Origin: JAAYUD01 sp963676865
Lineage (GTDB): Bacteria > Bacteroidota > Bacteroidia > Bacteroidales > Bacteroidaceae
DNA: 64,000 nt
Assembly: GCA_963676865.2 (NCBI GenBank)
Contig: CAXXSS010000001.1
Location: 248,001 to 312,000, forward strand
Direction of reading: 5' to 3'
Shown here: piece by piece, positions 26,671-35,305 of the stretch
Layout of the letters: every line of letters begins with the position of its first letter
Numbering within the stretch: the stretch's first letter is position 1
Position numbers and translations under genes: made by a program
Notes under the pieces: model-generated
Told to the model about the DNA's origin: nothing
Seen by the model: only the letters and a program-made list of their open reading frames with translations
The model's database searches: none

Positions 26671-26702
26671 ACAAGAATATTAATTTAAAATCAATAGAAA
26701 AG

Positions 26703-27065
26703 ATGAAAACAATAGTATTGACAAAGCAAGATTTTCTGACTAAAGTAGCAGACTTCGAAACTTCTCCCAATGAGTGGAAGTATCTAGGTGACAAACCTGC
26801 GGTAATCGATTTCTTTGCCGACTGGTGCGGCCCCTGCAAAATGGTAGCTCCTATACTCGAAGAACTTGCAGAAGAATACGGAGATAAGCTCACCATCTAC
26901 AAAATAAATACCGAAGAAGAACAAGAACTATCATCGGTATTCGGTATCCGCTCCATCCCTTCTATCTTGTTTGTTCCAATGAATGGGCAACCACAGATGT
27001 CTGTCGGTGCCATGTCAAAAGTCGATTTGAAGAAAGCAATACAACAAGTTCTCTTGCCCGAATAA
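26703..27065 (+). CDS. trxA: Thioredoxin
   Basis: 120 residues. Thioredoxin fold with active site WCGPCK at about residues 42-47, cis-proline in IRSIPSILFVP, and no signal peptide, so it is cytoplasmic. Slightly longer than minimal thioredoxins because of an N-terminal extension. Ends the four-gene group beginning at 25619; a hairpin terminator follows before the efflux genes. Confidence 0.92.
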   Translation: MKTIVLTKQDFLTKVADFETSPNEWKYLGDKPAVIDFFADWCGPCKMVAPILEELAEEYGDKLTIYKINTEEEQELSSVFGIRSIPSILFVPMNGQPQMSVGAMSKVDLKKAIQQVLLPE

Positions 27066-27071
27066 GAGATT

Positions 27072-27122
27072 GGAGGGCTAATGAAAGTACGCTTTTAGGC
27101 TTTATACTTCATTAGCCCTTCC
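27072..27122 (+). terminator. Hairpin between thioredoxin and efflux genes
   Basis: Stem GGGCTAATGAA(A)GTA with TACTTCATTAGCCC (one bulge), extended by GGA/TCC, immediately after trxA. It separates the redox group from the efflux operon, though readthrough is possible. Confidence 0.7.
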
Positions 27123-27193
27123 TTAAAGAATATTTGTTTCCAAAGGAAAATATTTATAATAACAAAACGTATTATATCAACAATAAAGAAGCG

Positions 27194-28510
27194 ATGAACG
27201 TGAATATTAAATACTACATAGCCATCGGACTTTTAACCGTCGCGTACACGGCACAAGCACAACAGAGAAAATATATATCTCTGAATAGTGCATTGGAATT
27301 GTCCCAACGTACAAACTCCACCATTCGGTTAGCCGAACTGGAGCAAAAGATATCGAACGCCAATTATCGTCAGACAGATGCCATCTTCTTGCCACAAGTC
27401 ACTATGGGGATGAATGCCGTGTCGACCAACAACCCACTGAATGCTTTCGGCTTTCTACTACAACAAAGCAGGGTTACAAGTCAAGATTTCGATCCGGCTC
27501 ACCTCAATAGTCCCGGTGCAAACCAAAACTACAGTTCGAACATTGACGTACGCATGCCCTTGCTCAACCTCGATATGCTCTATGCACGAAAGGGTGCCAA
27601 GCTACAAGAAGAAGCTTACAAATACAAGACGCTATATACTAAAGACTATATACGCTTCGAAATTCAAAAAGTATATGCTCAGCTTCAGTTTGCCTATCAA
27701 TCGCAATCTATTTTGCAATCCACTCTCAACGATGTGAAACAAATCCATCAGTCGGTGAAGAACTTCTACGCTCAGGGATTGGTTCAGCAGTCGGACGTAC
27801 TCAATGCACAAGTTCAAGTCAATACCATCGAAAGTGCTTTGGAGAAAGCCCAAAGCAGTATATCCAATGCATCCGACGGATTGAAGTTCTTAATCGGCGA
27901 TGCCTCTTCGGAAGACATCTACATGCCCGATTCATTGGTACAAGAGCGCAACAAGACATCGTTTGCATCGCTCTCTTTAGGCCGACCGGATGTTGTGGCG
28001 ATGCAAAAGGCGGTAGACGCATCCAATATGATGATCAAATCATCGCGCATGAATTTCTTACCTAAAATCAATGCTTGGGGAAGCTACCAATACAACGACA
28101 ACAAGGCTTTCAAATTCAAGAGCGACTCATACATGGCGGGCATCAGTCTGAGTTGGAATGTTTTCACCGGAAACCAGAATAGATATAAGTTAAGAGCATC
28201 TATCCTGCAAAGAGACAAGTTCCAGCAGGAGATGGATCAATACATTGACAAGAGCCGGCTTGAGATCAACAAAAACATTCGTGAGATTCAAAACATTTCT
28301 TTTGAAATAACAAAAGACGAGACGAGTGTTGCACAAGCTGCCGAAGCTTTCCGAATTATGAGCAACAGATTCAAGGAAGGATTAGTCAGCACGTCCGATC
28401 TTTTGGTGTCGCAGGCACAATTATCTCAACAGCGACTAATGCTTGCCCAAGCCATCATGAACTTTAATATTACACTATCATACCAAGCGTTTCTAACCTA
28501 CATTAAATAA
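27194..28510 (+). CDS. TolC-family outer-membrane efflux protein
   Basis: 438 residues from ATG 27194, chosen because it begins a clean signal peptide (YYIAIGLLTVAYTAQAQ); a frame-open extension to 27134 lacks sense. Two outer-membrane efflux protein repeats are visible with long helical segments (ALELSQRTNSTIRLAELEQK, VYAQLQFAYQSQSILQS, VLNAQVQVNTIESALEKAQS, and TSDLLVSQAQLSQQRLMLA). It forms the trimeric exit duct for the RND pump encoded downstream, 22 bases before the adaptor gene. Confidence 0.92.
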   Translation: MNVNIKYYIAIGLLTVAYTAQAQQRKYISLNSALELSQRTNSTIRLAELEQKISNANYRQTDAIFLPQVTMGMNAVSTNNPLNAFGFLLQQSRVTSQDFDPAHLNSPGANQNYSSNIDVRMPLLNLDMLYARKGAKLQEEAYKYKTLYTKDYIRFEIQKVYAQLQFAYQSQSILQSTLNDVKQIHQSVKNFYAQGLVQQSDVLNAQVQVNTIESALEKAQSSISNASDGLKFLIGDASSEDIYMPDSLVQERNKTSFASLSLGRPDVVAMQKAVDASNMMIKSSRMNFLPKINAWGSYQYNDNKAFKFKSDSYMAGISLSWNVFTGNQNRYKLRASILQRDKFQQEMDQYIDKSRLEINKNIREIQNISFEITKDETSVAQAAEAFRIMSNRFKEGLVSTSDLLVSQAQLSQQRLMLAQAIMNFNITLSYQAFLTYIK

Positions 28511-28532
28511 CAATTACAAAATCGTATCAGCT

Positions 28533-29609
28533 ATGAATAGAAGAAATTTACTATTAATAATAGGTATAACCTCTATTGGGGTTCTATCCTCATGCCACTC
28601 TTCGTCCAAAAAAGAAAATGACGAGAAGCCTATAAGCGCTCAAACATATTATCCTACCCTGCAAAATGATAATGAGATTTTCATAAGCGGTCAGATCTCT
28701 GCCAAACAGACGGCCATCGTAAGTACCCGAATGATGGGATACATCGATCGAATATATGTCAAACCGGGGGACAAAGTCAATCAGGGACAACTATTGGTTG
28801 TCATCAACAGCAACGACCTGAAAGCAAAGAAGGCGCAAGCAATAGCCATGCTGACAGAAGCTACCGCCGCTGTCAAGAATGCCCGACGCGACTACGAAAG
28901 ATTCAGAGTGCTTTATTCGCAAAAGAGTGTATCGAGCAAAGAGCTCGAGAACGTTGAGCTGAACAAGACTTCTATGGAAGCCAAACTGCAAATGGCACAT
29001 CAGCAGCTCAATGAAGTCAATTCCATGTTTGCTTATACCAATATACGCGCACCATTCTCTGGAGTGGTGACACAAAAGATGGTCGACGAAGGAAGCACCG
29101 CCAATCCGGGAATGCCCATTCTATCGATAGAGCAATCCGGCGAACTCAATATACAAGCATCGGTACCCGAGACTTATATCTCCTATTTTCATGTTGGAAG
29201 CAAGGTCGATGTAGATATCAAATCACTCAATAGACAGATGGGGGGAACCGTAACCGAACAGAGTCCGTCGGCTTCAATGACAGGAGGACAATACAACATC
29301 AAAATAGCGATCGGAGACAAAAAAGGATTGAAAGCAGGCATGTATGCAGGCATTCACATTCGCATTGCACAAACGGCAGACGCCGAATCTAAAATAATGA
29401 TCAACCGCGCTTCCATCATCCAGCGCGACCAACTCACAGGAGTATACGTTGTCGATTCCAACAATACGGCTCTGCTTCGCTGGATACGTACAGGAAAGGT
29501 CACCGGTGATCAGATAGAAGTCTTGTCGGGCTTAAACGAAAAAGAGAAAGTGATCGAAAAAGCCTCCGGCAAACTATATAACGGAGTCAGAATAGTAGCA
29601 AACAACTAA
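28533..29609 (+). CDS. RND efflux periplasmic adaptor (MFP), lipoprotein
   Basis: 358 residues. Lipobox LSSC at Cys21. Barrel-sandwich/lipoyl halves are visible (GYIDRIYVKPGDKVNQGQLL and YTNIRAPFSGVVTQKMVDEG) around a helical hairpin rich in Ala/Lys, then a beta-barrel and membrane-proximal domain (ASIIQRDQLTGVYVVD). Links the inner-membrane pump with the TolC duct. 13 bases before the permease gene. Confidence 0.92.
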   Translation: MNRRNLLLIIGITSIGVLSSCHSSSKKENDEKPISAQTYYPTLQNDNEIFISGQISAKQTAIVSTRMMGYIDRIYVKPGDKVNQGQLLVVINSNDLKAKKAQAIAMLTEATAAVKNARRDYERFRVLYSQKSVSSKELENVELNKTSMEAKLQMAHQQLNEVNSMFAYTNIRAPFSGVVTQKMVDEGSTANPGMPILSIEQSGELNIQASVPETYISYFHVGSKVDVDIKSLNRQMGGTVTEQSPSASMTGGQYNIKIAIGDKKGLKAGMYAGIHIRIAQTADAESKIMINRASIIQRDQLTGVYVVDSNNTALLRWIRTGKVTGDQIEVLSGLNEKEKVIEKASGKLYNGVRIVANN

Positions 29610-29622
29610 TACAGCAGAACGA

Positions 29623-32600
29623 ATGGAAAAAGGAATTTCTGGAAATATAGCCAAAGCATTCATCAAATCCAAGCTAAGTATTTTGCTTGTGATAGCTTTC
29701 ATGCTCTTGGGTCTGTTCAGCATCATGTTCATTCCGCGCGAAGAAGAACCTCAAATCAAGGTTCCGATGGCGGATATTATGATAGGATATCCCGGAGCAA
29801 GTCCTAAAGAAGTAGAAAACAGCGTGATCCTTCCCCTAGAGAAGATCATATCGAACGTTCAAGGTGTAGAAGATGTTTATTCTACTTCCATGAACGGAAT
29901 GGGTATGGTTACCGTTCAGTTCTATGTCGGTCAGGATGTAGAACGTTCGTTAGTGAAGCTTTACAACGAGCTCATGAAGAATATGGACCGCATGCCTCAA
30001 GGGACAACGATGCCGTTGGTCAAAACTCGTTCGATAGATGATGTTCCGGTGTTGGCTTTCACCCTTTGGAGCGATACGATGAGCAATTACCAAATACGGC
30101 AAGTAGCCGAAGTAGTTGCCAATGAGATTAAAAAAGTTCCCGACGTGGCACAGACCAAAGTCACCGGTGGACAAAGCCGCGAAGTAAAAATCGAATTGGA
30201 TAAAGACAAGATGGCCGAGAGTCGTATCGATTTCACATCGGTCGTTCAGTCGCTAAAGTCCAACAACTCCCAAATGCAGAGTGGTAACATGGTAGGCGAC
30301 GATAAGGTAATCTCCGTGCAGACGGGCAATTTCTATTCTACTGTCGACGAGATAAAAAATACCATCGTAGGCACCAACAACCAACGTCCGGTGTATCTCT
30401 ACCAAGTAGCCCAAATAGAAGATGGTCCTCAAACACCTTCAGAATATGTTTCTTTCGGTTACGGGGCAGCACAGAAAGATAAAAAAGAAATAAATCCCAG
30501 TTCATACTCGGCCGTAACGATTTCGATTGCAAAGAAACAAGGAGCCGATGCAATGAAGCTTTCCCAAACGGTTATCGAGAAAGTAGAGAAGCTCAAGTCC
30601 ACTCTTATCAGCAACGATCTGCACGTGGAGCAGACACGCAATTATGGTTTGACGGCTTCGCACAAAGTTTCCGAATTATTGTGGCATCTTTCTATTGCCA
30701 TTATGGTAGTCACGTTGTTCGTCATGCTTGCCATGGGATGGCGCGGAGGATTGGTTGTATTCCTATCTGTACCCATCACCTTTGCTCTGACGCTGTTCAC
30801 CTATTATTTCATGGGATACACGTTAAACCGAATAACACTCTTTGCCCTCGTGTTTGTGACGGGTATTGTAACAGACGATTCCATTGTCATCGCCGAGAAC
30901 ATGCACCGACACTTCAAGATGAAGAAATTGCCTCCGCTGCAAGCGGCTCTCTATGCCATCAACGAGGTAGGCAATCCTACCATCTTGGCTACACTCACAG
31001 TGATAGCGGCCGTTCTGCCTATGGCTTTCGTCTCGGGCATGATGGGTCCCTATATGAGTCCCATGCCTATAGGTGCATCTATTGCCATGATATTCTCATT
31101 GCTCATAGCACTGACCTTAACCCCCTACTTCGGTTACCTGTTCCTACGGCATAAGTCCAATAAGAAAAAGACAAACGAAAACACCGAAAAGACTGAAGAA
31201 GAAGAGGTCGACCTGCATCAATCGCGAATCTACAAGATATACGCCGGTGCCATCACTCCCTTCTTGGAAAGTCGAAAGAAAAGATGGACTTTCATGATTA
31301 GCTTGGCAATCATACTGTTTGCATCAATGTCTCTATTCTATACCAAATCTGTGCCGGTCAAAATGCTTCCATTCGACAACAAGAACGAATTCCAGATTGT
31401 AATCGATATGCCCGAGGGCACTACGCTCGAACGCACCGCAGCCGTTACACAAGAATTGGGACTGTATGTCGGCAAGAACAAGAATGTCACCGATTACCAA
31501 ACGTATATCGGCAGCTCTGCTCCAATCAGTTTCAACGGTTTGGTGAGGCATTACGATTTGCGTCACAGCGAAAACGATGCAGATATTCAAGTCAATCTCA
31601 CAGACAAGGGCAATCGTAGCGAACAGAGTCACGATATAGCCAAGTCCATACGCCAAGAGCTGCAAAAGATAGGAAACCGATATGGAGCCAACGTTAAAGT
31701 GGTGGAAGTTCCTCCCGGCCCTCCTGTCATGTCTACCATCGTTGCCGAGATATATGGCCCCGACTATGACAAACAAATAAAGATAGCCGATCAAATCAAG
31801 AACAGGCTGGCACATACCGACAATGTAGTAGATGTGGATTGGACGGTAGAAAGCAACCAGACAGAATACAAGTTCGAAGTGGATAAGGACAAAGCAATGA
31901 AAGCGGGCATTCCTACCGAGCAAGTTGTACAAAGCATGTATGGATTGCTATCGGGCATGTCGGTCGGTGTATACCATCAACCCAATGTAGAGCATCAGGT
32001 CAACGTTACTTTACAACTGCCCGAGCAAGACAAAGCACGGCTCAACAATTTGTTAAGTTTCAAAGTGGTCAATCGGCAAGGCATATCAGTGCCGTTAAGC
32101 GATTTGGTAAAAGTATCTCGAGGCATCAAAGACAAGAGTATTTACCACAAAAACCAGCAACGCGTAGTTTATGTTATGGCAGAAGTAGCCGGCAATCTGG
32201 AGAGCCCCATCTATGCTATCACCAAGATGTCCGACCAACTTTCTAAGATAAAGCTGCCTGCCGGATACTCGCTCAACGAGCGATACAAAGATCAGCCCAA
32301 GATGGAAGACGATTACTCGTTGAAGTGGGACGGAGAATGGAAAATTACGTACGAAGTATTTAGAGACCTTGGCGTAGCCTTCCTCTTTGTACTCATCATC
32401 ATCTATATGCTCATCGTTGGTTGGTTTCAGAATTTTCTCACACCATTGGTGCAGCTATCCGTCATCCCGCTTTCGCTCATCGGCATCATATTGGGACATT
32501 GGCTCATGGGAGCCTACTTCAGCGCCCCATCAATGATTGGATTTATTGCGCTTGCCGGCATCATGGTACGCAATTCTATTCTGCTCATCGATTTCATAGA

Positions 32601-32847
32601 CATACGCCTCAAAGAAGGTGTTCCTTTGAAACAGGCCATCATCGAGGCAGGTGCCGTACGAACCACTCCTATTGTATTAACGGCAGGAAGTGTAGTGCTC
32701 GGAGCCATTGTCATACTATTTGACCCGATATTCCAGGGACTTGCCATCTCTCTGATGGGCGGAACAATCACCTCTACCCTACTCACACTGATTGTCGTGC
32801 CGCTACTCTATTTCAAAATGCTGAAGAAAAAAACAAATAAACTATAA
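29623..32847 (+). CDS. RND efflux permease (AcrB/HAE-type)
   Basis: 1074 residues with twelve expected membrane helices and two large periplasmic loops. N-terminal SKLSILLVIAFMLLGLFSI helix and FIPREEEPQIKVP, the proton-relay helix FVTGIVTDDSIVIAENMHRH, and the mirrored helices near the end (MIGFIALAGIMVRNSILLID). A charged cytoplasmic linker (KSNKKKTNENTEKTEEEEVD) lies at mid-protein. It exports substrates using proton flow; substrate not predictable. Part of the tolC-adaptor-permease operon, closely followed by a PII-like gene. Confidence 0.93.
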   Translation: MEKGISGNIAKAFIKSKLSILLVIAFMLLGLFSIMFIPREEEPQIKVPMADIMIGYPGASPKEVENSVILPLEKIISNVQGVEDVYSTSMNGMGMVTVQFYVGQDVERSLVKLYNELMKNMDRMPQGTTMPLVKTRSIDDVPVLAFTLWSDTMSNYQIRQVAEVVANEIKKVPDVAQTKVTGGQSREVKIELDKDKMAESRIDFTSVVQSLKSNNSQMQSGNMVGDDKVISVQTGNFYSTVDEIKNTIVGTNNQRPVYLYQVAQIEDGPQTPSEYVSFGYGAAQKDKKEINPSSYSAVTISIAKKQGADAMKLSQTVIEKVEKLKSTLISNDLHVEQTRNYGLTASHKVSELLWHLSIAIMVVTLFVMLAMGWRGGLVVFLSVPITFALTLFTYYFMGYTLNRITLFALVFVTGIVTDDSIVIAENMHRHFKMKKLPPLQAALYAINEVGNPTILATLTVIAAVLPMAFVSGMMGPYMSPMPIGASIAMIFSLLIALTLTPYFGYLFLRHKSNKKKTNENTEKTEEEEVDLHQSRIYKIYAGAITPFLESRKKRWTFMISLAIILFASMSLFYTKSVPVKMLPFDNKNEFQIVIDMPEGTTLERTAAVTQELGLYVGKNKNVTDYQTYIGSSAPISFNGLVRHYDLRHSENDADIQVNLTDKGNRSEQSHDIAKSIRQELQKIGNRYGANVKVVEVPPGPPVMSTIVAEIYGPDYDKQIKIADQIKNRLAHTDNVVDVDWTVESNQTEYKFEVDKDKAMKAGIPTEQVVQSMYGLLSGMSVGVYHQPNVEHQVNVTLQLPEQDKARLNNLLSFKVVNRQGISVPLSDLVKVSRGIKDKSIYHKNQQRVVYVMAEVAGNLESPIYAITKMSDQLSKIKLPAGYSLNERYKDQPKMEDDYSLKWDGEWKITYEVFRDLGVAFLFVLIIIYMLIVGWFQNFLTPLVQLSVIPLSLIGIILGHWLMGAYFSAPSMIGFIALAGIMVRNSILLIDFIDIRLKEGVPLKQAIIEAGAVRTTPIVLTAGSVVLGAIVILFDPIFQGLAISLMGGTITSTLLTLIVVPLLYFKMLKKKTNKL

Positions 32848-32850
32848 CAC

Positions 32851-33168
32851 ATGAAACTCATTATCATATTAAGTATCAAAGAGTCTCAGGACAAAGTAGC
32901 TGAGCTCTTGGAGAAGGCCGGTATCAACAGATTCAGTACCATCAGCCTCACAGGATTTAAAAAGAAAAAAGAGAATCCGCTAGCCAATTGGTATGGCAGC
33001 ACATCAGCGTTGGCAAAAGTCAACTCGGTGATGCTTTTCAGTTTTACCGATGAAGAAACTGCCCGACAGACCATAGAGCGTATCAACCAGTGCAACGAAG
33101 AAGCCCACAACAGCTTTCCGGCGCATGCCTTTACGCTCAATGTCGACGAGTTCTCCAAGTTTTTATGA
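32851..33168 (+). CDS. Small PII-like/ferredoxin-fold protein linked to RND pump
   Basis: 105 residues, cytoplasmic. Pattern KLIIILSIKESQDKVAELLE then AGINRFSTISLTGFKKKKE and a second beta-alpha half (VMLFSFTDEETARQTIERIN) suggests the GlnB/CutA-like alpha-beta fold (DUF3240-like). Starts 3 bases after the permease stop, so it is translationally linked. Such small proteins next to RND pumps may sense or gate; that is inference and the family call is tentative. Confidence 0.55.
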   Translation: MKLIIILSIKESQDKVAELLEKAGINRFSTISLTGFKKKKENPLANWYGSTSALAKVNSVMLFSFTDEETARQTIERINQCNEEAHNSFPAHAFTLNVDEFSKFL

Positions 33169-33232
33169 TACCGACACAGCTTACTCATCCATATTATTCA
33201 GTCGGATATTTCGTATATCACGGTAGAATTTG

Positions 33233-33240
33233 TACTTTTG
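33233..33240 (+). promoter_or_regulatory. -7 box for MarR gene; decides its start
   Basis: TACTTTTG fits TAnnTTTG and overlaps the first possible codon at 33230, so the ATG at 33269 is the real start. The -33 region reads TTTC at 33209-33212. Confidence 0.5.
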
Positions 33241-33268
33241 TTTGATACATTTTAATTTCATACAACAA

Positions 33269-33637
33269 ATGAGCGATTATAACATAGGCATATTATGCCA
33301 AATAAGGAATATTTATCATGCCATAGCCGACTTCGAAAACCGGTTCATCAAGGCTCATGGTCTTTGTCTGAACGAAGGAATGCTTTTGTGCACCTTGTCG
33401 GGTACCGACAGGCTGTCGTCAGGAGAAATTGCCGAAGAGCTGGGACTCAGCAACTCCAATGCCTCCAAAGTGATACGTTCGGTAGAAAACAAAGGACTTG
33501 TAGAACGAATGTTGGGCAACGAAGACAAGCGGCAGATGTACTTTCTGCTTACTCCGAAAGGCAAAACAATAATCTCCGAAATTAAATCGGAAGACATTGA
33601 ATTGCCCGAGATGCTCAAGTGCCTCATCAAAAAGTAA
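33269..33637 (+). CDS. MarR-family transcriptional regulator
   Basis: 122 residues. Winged-helix domain: LCLNEGMLLCTLSG, recognition region LSSGEIAEELGLSNSNASKV, wing NEDKRQMYFLLTPKGK. Located just after the efflux operon in the same direction, with its own -7 box, so it is a good candidate repressor for the pump. The dimer-forming terminal helices are shorter than usual. Confidence 0.82.
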   Translation: MSDYNIGILCQIRNIYHAIADFENRFIKAHGLCLNEGMLLCTLSGTDRLSSGEIAEELGLSNSNASKVIRSVENKGLVERMLGNEDKRQMYFLLTPKGKTIISEIKSEDIELPEMLKCLIKK

Positions 33638-33649
33638 CGAGCATACAAC

Positions 33650-33732
33650 ACGACAGTGTCCGAGTATATCGGCAGCTTAGGCTCCACTTTAAGCAAAGTA
33701 AGCCTCATAGCCGATTTCTCAGACACTGTCGT
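33650..33732. terminator. Long two-way hairpin between convergent genes
   Basis: Outer stem ACGACAGTGTCCGAG pairs with CTCAGACACTGTCGT (one mismatch), an inner ATCGGC...GCCGAT stem and TTAGGCT/AGCCT-type stem give a hairpin of about 83 bases. Followed by TTTTC on the plus strand. Serves the MarR gene and the minus-strand TlpA genes. Confidence 0.8.
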
Positions 33733-33764
33733 TTTCTTAATAGATATACCAACTGATATTGTCT

Positions 33765-35243
33765 TTATTTCAAGAAATAATCTAATATCTCTTTATTACC
33801 AGGATACATGGTAAAATAATCGATCAATTTACCACTTTTGTCAAAAATCAAGAAGGAGGGTATTCCTGCAAACGAATACTTGCTCATAATACTGTCCATG
33901 CTTGATTTTTTTATATAATAATGCTCACCACCTATACTCTTTATCTTCTCATTCCAGAGTTTCTTTGGCGAACTTTCGCTTGTTATATAGACATGTACCA
34001 CACCCAACCTGTTTAATTGGGGCAAAATTTCTTTCATATCGCTTATCGCTTTCAAACAAGGGGCACACCACGTTGCCCATAAATCAACGATAACAGGTTG
34101 TCCTCTATGTCGTGCCACAATACTATCTACAAGATGGTCATCATCGGTATCGGGGGTCTGTTGTACGATCAATGGTTCAAGTTCGGAAGCCGACTCTATG
34201 GTGCTTTTATTCTTATCCAATAGAATCTTTTCTATCTCATTATTGTTAAAATAATCGTGTATATTTTTCTTCTGTCGTTCGGTAAGAGGAACCAAAGAAT
34301 TATTCATGGGTAGAGTGTAAGACGCTGCTGTCAAAAGATCGTAATAGCTGCTACCGGCAAAGCCTATCCTATCGGCAATCTTACTTTTTACCATAGCCTG
34401 CCATTCGTTGACGGGAGTTTCGCCGATCGAAGGGAGATTCAGAGTTTCATCTTGAAGTAGCGACGTTTGGAAATAGGGAAGCATAAAATGATACAGCAAC
34501 TGCGAAGAGTTTAGCTTTAAGCCTTCGAATTTATAATCGGTGGTACTTTTTGAATTCAGAAAATCGAAACCATACCTTACCGCCATATTCATTTTGAATT
34601 CATCAATAAGGAAGTTTCTCATCTTCCTACTCAACGACTTTTTATGGTTAAATAGACAGGACCTTTCGTTAATCACTTTTTTCAGATACGCTTTCTTTAC
34701 ACCGGCTATTTCCGAGCCCCACTCTTTGTTATCGAAGTGTAGCCAGGTTATGCTATCAAATACAGACTGCGCATTCATCATATCGCTCTTTGTTATCTCA
34801 TTCATAGGAGTGCAACCCACATTTATCATATTGCCTTTTTTATCGCAATACAGATTGACCTTCGTTTCTTTATCTTGAGATAACATCGTATAAAGCATTC
34901 CCGAATAATAGTCGCCAATAATGATGCCGCAAAGAGCAGGATTCGTTTCCGTTCTTAGCGACGCGGCGAAATTCCCCATAGAATCAGTCATCACTTCATA
35001 TTGTATATCCGATTGGTTTACAGATGCACTTATTGACGTATTGATGCTGATCAATAAAAGCAAAGGCTTATGCTTCTTATCCGAATCAGGCAGAATAATG
35101 CGTCCCGATAATTTACTATAACCTAAACGTATCATAGGTTTCTGAAAACTACACTTCATGCTACTGCAAGCAAATATTGCTGTGCTTGCAGCAATGAGAA
35201 GTAGATAATGCATAAACTTTATGCCATTGCCACTTTTCTTCAT
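33765..35243 (-). CDS. TlpA-type thioredoxin-like lipoprotein, paralogue 3
   Basis: 492 residues. Lipoprotein signal with lipobox IFAC at about Cys26. The first about 340 residues have no family I can name; they start with a beta-rich part (RLGYSKLSGRIILPD) and continue with a helical region. The C-terminal about 140 residues are a TlpA/thioredoxin domain with WATWCAPCLKAI and cis-Pro in FAGIPSFLIFDKSG. Probably a periplasm-facing thiol-disulfide protein. Third in transcription order of a tandem array of three related genes; 62 bases separate it from the previous one. Confidence 0.8.
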   Translation of the reverse strand: MKKSGNGIKFMHYLLLIAASTAIFACSSMKCSFQKPMIRLGYSKLSGRIILPDSDKKHKPLLLLISINTSISASVNQSDIQYEVMTDSMGNFAASLRTETNPALCGIIIGDYYSGMLYTMLSQDKETKVNLYCDKKGNMINVGCTPMNEITKSDMMNAQSVFDSITWLHFDNKEWGSEIAGVKKAYLKKVINERSCLFNHKKSLSRKMRNFLIDEFKMNMAVRYGFDFLNSKSTTDYKFEGLKLNSSQLLYHFMLPYFQTSLLQDETLNLPSIGETPVNEWQAMVKSKIADRIGFAGSSYYDLLTAASYTLPMNNSLVPLTERQKKNIHDYFNNNEIEKILLDKNKSTIESASELEPLIVQQTPDTDDDHLVDSIVARHRGQPVIVDLWATWCAPCLKAISDMKEILPQLNRLGVVHVYITSESSPKKLWNEKIKSIGGEHYYIKKSSMDSIMSKYSFAGIPSFLIFDKSGKLIDYFTMYPGNKEILDYFLK

Positions 35244-35305
35244 CGTTATTTTTCTAAAATTAAAACAGGTTTCTTTTTTATATTCAAGACGGTTAATCTA
35301 TCTAC

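Noticed and set aside
27134..27193. Upstream ATG extending the TolC protein
   Set aside because: It would bury the signal peptide behind a polar asparagine-rich segment.
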